NCBI GenBank assembly: GCA_031291095.1
Contig: JARLJR010000148.1
Location: 59,621-123,620, forward strand
Direction: 5' to 3'
Length of the DNA: 64,000 bases
DNA from: Legionella sp.
GTDB taxonomy: Bacteria; Pseudomonadota; Gammaproteobacteria; Legionellales; Legionellaceae
Of this stretch, positions 56,552 to 64,000 are shown piece after piece. Every line of letters begins with the position of its first letter. Position 1 is the stretch's first letter. The notes under the pieces are model-generated. The model made no database searches and had not been told where the DNA came from. It saw nothing but the letters and a program-made list of their open reading frames with translations. The translations under genes and the position numbers were made by a program.

Positions 56552-56578
56552 GAAAATTACTTTGCTTATCAGTTGTAT

Positions 56579-57514
56579 CTATAAAAAACCAGGATTATGG
56601 CAATGGTCATTGCACACAGACTGTGTCTTTTCTACCTGAATGGTTACATGCTGAATACTAAATTCGTGCCTTAACTGTTCAATCCACTCCATCCGTGATT
56701 CGTCGCTTAATTCGATTTCAGGCATGTATAAATGCACAGACATGGCATTTTCCTGCGTACTCATTGCCCATATATGCAAATCATGAAAGCCATCAACCCC
56801 TGGTTTTGCTAGTAAAAACTCACTCACTGCAGACCAGGAAATATTCTCAGGCACTCCATCAATAATTAGTCGGAAACTATTAACAAATAAAGACCAGGTC
56901 CCTTTTAAAATAATAACCGCAATCGCTAAACCAACTACGGGATCAATCCAGAGCCAACCGGTAAAGTAAATCAAGGCGGCAGATACGACTACACCAACAG
57001 AAATTAACGCATCGTAAAATAAATGCAGATAAGCACTCTTGATATTAAGATCATCTGAGCCTCGCATGAATAAAAGTGCGGTTGAAAAATTAATGACGAT
57101 GCCAATACCCGCCACGATCATAACCGATACCGCTTGAATTTCCGTTGGAGAAAACAATTTATACATTGCCTCGGTAGCAATAATACCGCAGGTGAATACC
57201 AGCAAAATTCCATTGGCTAAGGCAGATAAAATAGAGATTTTTTTCAGCCCATAGGTTGCCTTCATCGTGGGTGCTCGTTTCATAAGACTCGTTGCAACCC
57301 ACGCTAATACCAAGCCTAATACATCCCCTAAATTATGGAATGCATCCGCTAATAAACTGGTTGAGTTTGATATGTAAGCAAACACAATTTGCAAAATAAC
57401 AAATAGACCATTCGCAGTAATTGCAATTAAAAAAGCCCGGTCATAGGTAACGGGACCATGCGAATGAGAATGGCTATGATGCTCATGACCATCACCGTGT
57501 GAATGTGTACTCAT
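56579..57514 (-). CDS. cation diffusion facilitator metal exporter
   Basis: 311 residues. A His-rich N terminus (about ten His in the first 20 residues), six helices with the HNLGD and FYDALIS Asp/His metal sites, and a C-terminal ferredoxin-like domain (HDLHIWAMS). Resembles ZitB/CzcD Zn2+/H+ antiporters. The start overlaps queH (ATGA). Confidence 0.92.
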   Translation of the reverse strand: MSTHSHGDGHEHHSHSHSHGPVTYDRAFLIAITANGLFVILQIVFAYISNSTSLLADAFHNLGDVLGLVLAWVATSLMKRAPTMKATYGLKKISILSALANGILLVFTCGIIATEAMYKLFSPTEIQAVSVMIVAGIGIVINFSTALLFMRGSDDLNIKSAYLHLFYDALISVGVVVSAALIYFTGWLWIDPVVGLAIAVIILKGTWSLFVNSFRLIIDGVPENISWSAVSEFLLAKPGVDGFHDLHIWAMSTQENAMSVHLYMPEIELSDESRMEWIEQLRHEFSIQHVTIQVEKTQSVCNDHCHNPGFL

Positions 57515-58179
57515 AAATCCTCTTTATTTTCTGCCTCGGCGGCATTATAGTAATTAATCCCTATTTTAATTCGATTACGCTCCTTTTGCCTACGCCAAGC
57601 ATTCGTATCCCGTAATGAATAGACGCAACCACAATATTCTTGCTTATAAAATTGCTCACGCTTTGCGATTTCATACATGCGCGCTGAACCACCATTTCTC
57701 CGCCAATTATAGGTCCAATAAACCAGTTCCGGGTAGTGACCGGCAGCGCGTAGACCACTATCATTAATTTGGTTCATATCTTTCCATCGGGAAATACCTA
57801 AAGAACTACTAATCACAGGAAAACCATGCTCATGAGCATATAAAGCCGTACGCTCAAAACGCATATCAAAACACATTGAGCAACGTTTACCACGTTCAGG
57901 TTCCCATTCTAGGCCTTTGGCACGCTCAAACCAATTATCTTTATCATAATCCGCATCAATAAAAGGTATATTATGTTTTTCGGCAAACTTTATATTTTCC
58001 TCTTTCCTGATTTCATATTCCTGAACAGGATGAATATTAGGATTGTAAAAAAATATTGAAAAATTAATTTCCGAACTGATCAGAGCTTCCATTACCTCAC
58101 CAGAACAAGGTGCGCAGCAGGAATGCAGCAATAATTTATCTGCTCCATTAGGCAATTCCAATCGTTCTCTTTCTATCAT
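57511..58179 (-). CDS. queH: epoxyqueuosine reductase QueH
   Basis: 222 residues. CCAPCS near the N terminus, [15 protein letters not shown] and the YCGC motif are the DUF208/QueH cysteines that bind an Fe-S centre and reduce epoxyqueuosine to queuosine in tRNA. This is the non-cobalamin alternative to QueG. It overlaps orn by ATGA. Confidence 0.93.
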   Translation of the reverse strand: MIERERLELPNGADKLLLHSCCAPCSGEVMEALISSEINFSIFFYNPNIHPVQEYEIRKEENIKFAEKHNIPFIDADYDKDNWFERAKGLEWEPERGKRCSMCFDMRFERTALYAHEHGFPVISSSLGISRWKDMNQINDSGLRAAGHYPELVYWTYNWRRNGGSARMYEIAKREQFYKQEYCGCVYSLRDTNAWRRQKERNRIKIGINYYNAAEAENKEDL

Positions 58180-58733
58180 GGCGCTACTTCCGGTAAATTT
58201 ATAAAATGCTGCCGATAATAAACCAATTCGGCAATTGAGTCTTTAATATCATCTAAAGCTAAGTGTTTTGATTGCTTGTTAATGCCATTTAATAATTCAG
58301 GTTTCCAACGAATCGCTAATTCCTTAAGTGTACTTACATCTAAATTACGATAATGGAAAAAGGCGGCTAATTCAGGCATGTATTTATATAAAAAACGTCG
58401 ATCCTGGCATACGCTGTTACCACACATCGGTGATTTTCCTTTATCAACAAATTGTTTTAGAAAATTCACTGTCTCTTGCTCAGCTTGTTTCTCATTGACA
58501 GTACTTTCTAAAACCCGTGCCACCAATCCAGATTGACCATGCTGCCGGGTATTCCATGAATCCATGGCGTCCAATTCAGCCTTGGGTTGAGAAACTGCAA
58601 AAACGGGACCTTCACCAATAATATTTAAATGGGGATCGGTCACGATTGTAGCAATTTCAATAATGCGATTTGCTTCCGGGTCTAAACCGGTCATTTCTAA
58701 GTCAATCCAGATTAAATTATGATTGTTTTTCAT
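58176..58733 (-). CDS. orn: oligoribonuclease
   Basis: 185 residues, DEDDh exonuclease. [32 protein letters not shown] and [14 protein letters not shown] supply the metal and catalytic residues. It degrades 2-5 nt RNAs and pGpG, thereby completing c-di-GMP turnover. It overlaps cca by 17 nt. Confidence 0.96.
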   Translation of the reverse strand: MKNNHNLIWIDLEMTGLDPEANRIIEIATIVTDPHLNIIGEGPVFAVSQPKAELDAMDSWNTRQHGQSGLVARVLESTVNEKQAEQETVNFLKQFVDKGKSPMCGNSVCQDRRFLYKYMPELAAFFHYRNLDVSTLKELAIRWKPELLNGINKQSKHLALDDIKDSIAELVYYRQHFINLPEVAP

Positions 58734-59955
58734 TTGTTTTCCAGGAGTTTAATATTAAGTCAACACAGGCTACTCGATGTTGGTGTAAAGCATGTTTAAT
58801 TGCCTCACCAGTATAACCCTGCGCTATTATAGTTTGTACATTTACCTTAGCACATTCTGCTAATAAGCCACTCCATAGCTTAGCTTGTCGATAATCAACC
58901 TTCCGTCCACATCCTTCGGCATCTGCCTGGCAGGCAATCAACATATTATAAAAAAGCTTCGGACGTCGAAATGCATCCGCTTGCTCTAAAACTTTTACTA
59001 TGGTCGCTGCACGTAACTCCGATAAGCGATGAATAGTTAAATGAAACCGTGAAACGGCCATTGCCAATGTACGATATTCATTTGGAATTCGCAAATGCGC
59101 ACATAAGGCATCAATAATCGGCACCCCACGCTCTTCATGTCCATGATGGCTCGGCCAATTCGACATCGGTGACGTTGCTTTCCCTAAATCATGAACTAAA
59201 GCCGCGAAACGAATCACCGGATCCGTAGTTAAAGCAACCGCTGCTTGTAAGACCATGAGCGTATGCACACCGCTATCCACTTCATGATGATAGCGATAAG
59301 GATTCGGAACACCAAATAAAGCATGTAGTTCCGGGAGGATAATACGCAATGCATCACAAGCACGTAAAGTACTAATAAATTGTTCCGGGTTTCGCTCTTC
59401 CAAGCTCCGTTGCCATTCCTGCCAAACTCGTTCTGCGACTAAATGCGCTAACTCACCATTGCGCACCATAGCATACATCAACGAGCGTGTTTCATCTGCG
59501 ACCTTAAAACCTAAATGATGAAATCGTGCTGCAAAGCGTGCAACACGTAAAACACGCACAGGATCCTCAACAAACGCCGGGGAAACATGCCGTAATACTT
59601 TATCGCGTAAATCCTGCTGACCTTGATAAGGATCAATTAATTGCCCTTGTTCATCCATAGCCATGGCATTAATCGTGAGATCACGACGCGCTAAATCTTC
59701 TTCCAGGCTAACCGTATCGCTGAAATCACAGGTAAAACCATAATAGCCTGGGGCGGCTTTGCGCTCTGTCCGTGCTAAAGCATATTCTTCATTAGTTTCA
59801 GGATGCAAAAATACCGGAAAATCTTTTCCAACCTGTCGAAATCGTTTTTTTAATAATTCATCAGGGCTAGCACCAACCACTACCCAATCCCGCTCTTTTA
59901 CAGGTAGATTTAACAATTGATCGCGAACAGCCCCACCAACTAAGTAGACTTTCAT
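58717..59955 (-). CDS. cca: CCA-adding tRNA nucleotidyltransferase
   Basis: 412 residues, class [13 protein letters not shown], the DXD-like palm, [22 protein letters not shown] and an HD phosphohydrolase domain with [11 protein letters not shown], as in multifunctional E. coli Cca. It repairs or completes CCA ends. First gene of cca-orn-queH-CDF. Confidence 0.95.
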   Translation of the reverse strand: MKVYLVGGAVRDQLLNLPVKERDWVVVGASPDELLKKRFRQVGKDFPVFLHPETNEEYALARTERKAAPGYYGFTCDFSDTVSLEEDLARRDLTINAMAMDEQGQLIDPYQGQQDLRDKVLRHVSPAFVEDPVRVLRVARFAARFHHLGFKVADETRSLMYAMVRNGELAHLVAERVWQEWQRSLEERNPEQFISTLRACDALRIILPELHALFGVPNPYRYHHEVDSGVHTLMVLQAAVALTTDPVIRFAALVHDLGKATSPMSNWPSHHGHEERGVPIIDALCAHLRIPNEYRTLAMAVSRFHLTIHRLSELRAATIVKVLEQADAFRRPKLFYNMLIACQADAEGCGRKVDYRQAKLWSGLLAECAKVNVQTIIAQGYTGEAIKHALHQHRVACVDLILNSWKTNEKQS

Positions 59956-60105
59956 TATATGTAATTTACCTTCATACTGTTTGAATAAACATATTTGTTA
60001 ATTTTATGTTTTAAATTTGCAATAATGGTAATAAGTTCTGTCCTAATTATCCAATAATGCACAAAATTAAAAAAAACTATCCTAATTATAATATAGATTG
60101 CAATC

Positions 60106-61071
60106 ATGAGTAAAAGACGTATTAACAAACAACAATCTGCACGTATTGAGAAAATTCAACAAACGTATCAAGCGAATAAAGAAAACCATGATAATTTAAT
60201 GGATGGTCTGGTTATTACTCGCTTCAGCCGGCACGTAGAGGTTGAAGATGCTCAAGGCGTACATACTCGCTGCTCCATTAGGCCCAACCTTGAAACATTA
60301 GTTGCAGGTGATCGCGTAGTATGGCAAAACGAAGGGACGAATCAAGGTGTAGTACTAAGCCTTTACCCAAGAAAAAGTGTGCTTGCCAAACCAACAGGTG
60401 CTGGCGTTGTAAAACCGGTTGCTGCCAATATTACCCAACTTATTGTTGTTATTGCTGCTAAACCTGAAATTTCCTGGCCACTTCTGGATAGCTATTTGGT
60501 TATGGCAGAAACGCTAAAATTACCCGCTATCATCCTTTTAAATAAAACCGATTTGCCTTGTACGGAACATAAAGAGCAATTAATGGCAGACTATCGTCAT
60601 CTAGGCTACCCACTACTGTTTACAAGCCAAGATGATGTTGATGGTATGGCTCAATTAAAAAAGGTATTGGATCATCAAGTAAGTGTCTTTGTAGGACAAT
60701 CCGGTGTTGGGAAATCGTCGTTAATTTCTACGATTCTACCCCATGAACAAAACATTGCGACCGGAGCTATTTCAGAAGTTTCTGAGTTAGGGCGACATAC
60801 CACCAGCAATTCACGCTATTATCATTTGCCAAGTGGTGGTGCTTTAATTGATTCACCGGGAGTTAGGGAGTTTAGTTTATGGCATATTGATGCAGCAGAA
60901 ATTGCGTATGGCTATACTGAATTCAAACCATTTTTATCCCAATGTAAATTTAGAAATTGCACCCATAAAGATACACCTCACTGCGCGATTATAAAGGCAA
61001 TGCAAGATGGGCTGATTGCTAAAAAAAGGTATGAAAACTTTCTTAAACTTTGTGCGCAATATACGAAATAA
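60106..61071 (+). CDS. rsgA: ribosome small-subunit GTPase RsgA
   Basis: 321 residues. OB fold, then circularly permuted GTPase: LLNKTDLP (G4), GQSGVGKSSLI (G1), DSPGVREF (G3); zinc knuckle near the end with CKFRNCTHKDTPHCAI. It assists 30S maturation. Divergent from cca, as commonly found beside orn. Confidence 0.96.
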   Translation: MSKRRINKQQSARIEKIQQTYQANKENHDNLMDGLVITRFSRHVEVEDAQGVHTRCSIRPNLETLVAGDRVVWQNEGTNQGVVLSLYPRKSVLAKPTGAGVVKPVAANITQLIVVIAAKPEISWPLLDSYLVMAETLKLPAIILLNKTDLPCTEHKEQLMADYRHLGYPLLFTSQDDVDGMAQLKKVLDHQVSVFVGQSGVGKSSLISTILPHEQNIATGAISEVSELGRHTTSNSRYYHLPSGGALIDSPGVREFSLWHIDAAEIAYGYTEFKPFLSQCKFRNCTHKDTPHCAIIKAMQDGLIAKKRYENFLKLCAQYTK

Positions 61072-61089
61072 AAAATCTGAGAGCTAACA

Positions 61090-61175
61090 TCATCCTGAAG
61101 GGTTTACGACGAAGGACCTCCTGAAAAAGGCATTGTACACATTGCGTTCATACATACCTCAGGAGAGCCTCTCTA
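61090..61175. repeat. degraded family 2 repeat
   Basis: TCATCCTGAAGGGTTTACGACGAAGG-type left arm shared with the 25240 copy, and a diverged right arm CTCAGGAGAG. Downstream of rsgA. Confidence 0.7.
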
Positions 61176-61230
61176 TGTTTAAGATGGCATACCTTCGTGA
61201 GCGATTAGCAAATGTCCTCGTTCATTGCGA

Positions 61231-63180
61231 TCAACTAGGTTGTCCTATAGGATCTACCCTAGTTTCAGATTCTTTTATACTTTCATTCCTATCAGCACAG
61301 CTTAAAATTGGGTTCTTTAAATCAAATAAGAAGCGTCGAATTTTTCCTTGTACTTCATCATCAAGATGGCCTAATTCCAATTTAGTAGCGTATTGTTCAA
61401 TCACCTCGATTAGATGTTTCCTTCCCAAAACAAGAGATGGATCAATCTCATAGCGGGGTTGCACTGGGAAAAAGCCAGGGGATTTTTCAATAGGCTGATG
61501 ATAACCCAATTCCACTAAACGGTTGTTTATATGTACGATACAATTATTTAAAAAATCAGACTCGATTCCATCAGCCGATACGTCATCACCTGAAGTCATG
61601 AATGTCACTACAGTATGACATTGTTGTTCGCTTAGTTTAGAAAAAAATTGTGAACATAATATATTAACGCGCAGCTCTTTTCTAAAGTCACCTTGCTCCT
61701 GAGCATATGTAGTCACGAACTCATCCAAAAAATCTGTAATTTGCTTTTTAAACGTAGTATCAGTTTGAATGAATTTTAATAGCCGATGGATAATTAATTC
61801 TGGAGGATACCAATGGCCGCCAATCTCTGACAAAGAAGAAATATGAGCTTTTTTCAACCAATCACGAGAAGTGGCTGTTCTGATTTTCCGTGCCCAATGA
61901 GCGTTATCTCTTACTAAAGAAGCAATTTCGTTCTTAATAACATTGTAATATGCATCGATATAGTTAGGTTTCTCGGAATTAAATACTTCTAGTAATTTCG
62001 TATAGACACCATAAAACTCATAAGGAATCTCATTTTCTTGATCCCATGCAACTATTTCTTGCCCTTTATAAATAAAAAAACCTAATTCAAATTTAGTTAC
62101 AAATAAGGATACTAACAAACGGCAACAGTTAATGTATGCTTCAACTTCATTTTCTGGGGTATAAACCAGTTTTTTTTGCTCGTCAAGATAAAATGCTCTT
62201 AACACACTATTCTTGGTTTCTAATTCTGGCTCAATACTACATAATAATCTGGTTATAGCTAATATTTCTTGTTCCAGATTAAATTGAGTCGCATCAAAAA
62301 TTGCAATCAAGACATCGAGTAAATAATGTTCTCGACCCTTATAAAAAACCCTCTGTCCATATAAAGAGTTAACATTAAGTAGGGCACTATTATATACGTA
62401 CTCGAAAAATTTACTCGCCTCTTTTTGAAAGAGGCTAAATTCTTTGCCTTCACCTTTCAAACGAATATAGCACTCAACTAAATCAAATAAGGGATTTAAA
62501 AAGCCGATTGGGAATTCAGCATCATGAGAGCTGTTCGCAAATACTTTTCTTTGTAGGAAATCCCAAAAGCTTGTGAAATATTCAGTTACTGTTTGTTTCT
62601 CATTTGTTTGAGCTTGGCTTTCCTCTATTTTAGTTTCAATAGAAAAAAATGAGTTAACTTTACAGCGTTTTAAACTACTCAATTCATCCAATGTGAAAAT
62701 AACCGTTGCATCTAAACTCCTGCTTGTTGCGAGTTTAAGTTCATGATCTAATAAGTAATCGCACAGACTTCTTTTACGACAGAGGACAGTCCCGTGATTC
62801 GCCAGATAAAAATTAGTCATTGTTTCAGTCTGGGTTAACGCTGAGCCATCATGCGGATCATGGTCATTACCAATCGTATTCATTAGAATTTTTAAATACG
62901 GAACATCAGCATACTTACCCAGTTCTTTTGCCAGGCTAATCCATTTTAGCTCTATTGGTGAATTGCTTAGTGTGTAATCATGATCTTTGCCGTGCACGTC
63001 CCCCCAGCGCGTAACAAAACATTCCATTAAAAAAGTGACATCCCGCTCATCAAGAAGTGCTTCCGAGGATTTACTGAGAAAATATGTAGACATTTTATCA
63101 AAAAGAACGGCATCACATTCAGCCTGAATCTTTTCTTTGCGCAGTTCATTAATATGTTCCGATATACGTTGGACTTTCAT
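61231..63180 (-). CDS. large unknown protein, possible effector
   Basis: 649 residues, not recognised. No signal peptide, membrane helix or clear enzymatic motif. Helical and acidic overall, with an apparent N-terminal HEAT/armadillo-like helix pattern. The last 20 residues (NESIKESETRVDPIGQPS) are Glu/Ser-rich as in many Dot/Icm substrates. It lies alone, flanked by repeats on both sides, so it may be a horizontally gained gene. Confidence 0.7.
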   Translation of the reverse strand: MKVQRISEHINELRKEKIQAECDAVLFDKMSTYFLSKSSEALLDERDVTFLMECFVTRWGDVHGKDHDYTLSNSPIELKWISLAKELGKYADVPYLKILMNTIGNDHDPHDGSALTQTETMTNFYLANHGTVLCRKRSLCDYLLDHELKLATSRSLDATVIFTLDELSSLKRCKVNSFFSIETKIEESQAQTNEKQTVTEYFTSFWDFLQRKVFANSSHDAEFPIGFLNPLFDLVECYIRLKGEGKEFSLFQKEASKFFEYVYNSALLNVNSLYGQRVFYKGREHYLLDVLIAIFDATQFNLEQEILAITRLLCSIEPELETKNSVLRAFYLDEQKKLVYTPENEVEAYINCCRLLVSLFVTKFELGFFIYKGQEIVAWDQENEIPYEFYGVYTKLLEVFNSEKPNYIDAYYNVIKNEIASLVRDNAHWARKIRTATSRDWLKKAHISSLSEIGGHWYPPELIIHRLLKFIQTDTTFKKQITDFLDEFVTTYAQEQGDFRKELRVNILCSQFFSKLSEQQCHTVVTFMTSGDDVSADGIESDFLNNCIVHINNRLVELGYHQPIEKSPGFFPVQPRYEIDPSLVLGRKHLIEVIEQYATKLELGHLDDEVQGKIRRFLFDLKNPILSCADRNESIKESETRVDPIGQPS

Positions 63181-63474
63181 AAAATTTATTATTTATCCTA
63201 AATGGAAATAACTTAAACTAAAGGGAAGAAAAAATCAACTTTTGCTTGATAAAATGACTTTATAATCAACTAAATGGGTAAATAGCATATAGATCGATTT
63301 TGATTTTAGTAGGCCTTTTGTAGTTTAGGAACACACGCCTGTTTTATTTTAGTCAGTTTAAAATGGATTTAATATTAATTTTTAATATTTTCAGCGTGAC
63401 CTAATTATTTGCAACCAGGTTTTCCTAAAACAGCACATCAAATCAAATTGCAATGAGCAACCTGGAGCGAGGAA
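63181..63474. other. AT-rich spacer with repeat fragments
   Basis: No gene is seen. The last part (63411-63450) repeats the GCAACCAGG..TTCCT.AAACAGC flank of the 39760 element. The first 200 bp is probably the promoter region of the large unknown gene. Confidence 0.6.
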
Positions 63475-63719
63475 GCTGTTTTTGCCAAAGTTTTACTCTT
63501 GTGTACGCACGTGGTTCACGTTGTTCGCAATGATGAGCGCTCTCACTACCAGCCGTCATCTCGAACGCAACCAAACGTCATCCCGAACGTAGTGAGGGAT
63601 CTCCGATGCAGGCACTGAGCCACATTCAGGAGGTCCCTCGCTACGCTCGGGATGACGGGGGTTGGGGAAGAGATGTAAATTAGTATTTATTTAATGGATG
63701 GCAGAAATAAAAAGCGTGG
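63475..63719. repeat. tandem duplication, first copy (245 bp)
   Basis: Starts GCTGTTTTTGCCAAAGTTTT and ends AATAAAAAGCGTGG. It contains a TTCGCAATGATGAG family 1 remnant and a full CGTCATCCCGAACGTAG to GCTCGGGATGACG family 2 hairpin. Confidence 0.92.
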
Positions 63720-64000
63720 GCTGCTTTTGCCAAAATTTTGCTCTTGTACACAATAGATTGAAGCGCAGAACCCTGCGTTGCTTCACGCTGTTCGCAATGA
63801 CGAGCACTCTCTCTACCAGCCGTCATCTCGAACGCAACCAGACGTCATCCCGAGCGTAACCAACGTCATCCCGAACGTAGCGAGGGATCTCCGATGCACT
63901 GAGCCACATTCAGGAGGTCCCTCGCTACGCTCGGGATGACGGGGGTTGGGGAAGAGATGTAAATTAGTATTTATTTAATGGATGGCAGAAATAAAAAGCG
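63720..64000. repeat. tandem duplication, second copy (at least 281 bp)
   Basis: Starts GCTGCTTTTGCCAAAATTTT; the last 120 bp is almost identical to the first copy. Near 63755-63870 it has an extra family 1 remnant (GTTGCTTCACGCTGTTCGCAATGACG) and an additional CGTCATCCCGAGCGTAACC unit. It runs past the window edge. Confidence 0.92.

Noticed and set aside
61133-61453. 106-codon plus-strand frame
   Set aside because: Overlaps the 3' end of the 649-residue gene and a family 2 repeat.

Overview
The window is a stretch of low-GC gammaproteobacterial chromosome that most likely belongs to a Legionella species. The evidence is a core gene order typical of Legionellales (thrS-infC-rpmI-rplT-pheST-ihfA, rplM-rpsI, petABC-sspAB, mutL-miaA, hemCDXY), and between the core blocks lone genes for proteins with eukaryotic-type domains and Ser/Lys/Glu-rich tails, as expected of Dot/Icm (type IVB) effectors. 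The species cannot be fixed from the sequence alone, and no secretion-system gene lies in the window.

Layout. 1-4271: the 3'-truncated end of a GT-C-like membrane protein gene, a P1B-type ATPase with several altered catalytic motifs, and a secreted Cys/Thr-rich protein. 4440-7561: a triple-PAS histidine kinase and a REC-GGDEF diguanylate cyclase. 7751-13622: transport and metabolism (AI-2E permease, Rieske oxygenase, amino-acid permease, YheT hydrolase, nitronate monooxygenase). 13794-14999: NAD-dependent formate dehydrogenase. 15212-17095: a RasGAP-like protein with an arginine finger. 17146-25177: an unknown protein, a GT9 glycosyltransferase, a zf-CHCC protein, then the tightly overlapping run nnr-tsaE-amidase-mutL followed by miaA. 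25356-31257: sspAB, petABC, rpsI-rplM and a [2Fe-2S] ferredoxin. 31262-38147: the translation operon ending in ihfA, preceded by tRNA-Val(GAC).

38518-44506 is accessory DNA beside the tRNA: a RasGEF-like protein, a protein with a clan CD (C80-like) His/Cys pair, a probable small RNA with a near-consensus promoter and a strong terminator, and a divergent XRE regulator followed by a small protein and an MHS-type MFS transporter. 44680-54616 returns to core genes (TRIC-type channel, ppiB, tgt, nagZ, dsbB, cytochrome c5, HdeD, hemCDXY). 54655-56505 holds a small coiled-coil protein and a protein with kinase-like catalytic residues. 56579-61071 is core (CDF exporter, queH, orn, cca; rsgA opposite). 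61231-63180 is a large unknown protein. The right end is a tandem duplication built from dispersed repeats.

The most notable content is an apparent RasGAP and RasGEF in one 64-kb window, which could act as opposing regulators of host small GTPases. The window also carries many palindromic, MITE-like repeats of at least two families that share the ends CGTCAT/ATGACG; one copy sits inside the petABC operon. The probable sRNA at 41809-41978 has its -35 box inside an inverted repeat that may be the operator of the divergent XRE regulator. All functions are read from sequence motifs and recalled family knowledge; no search was run.
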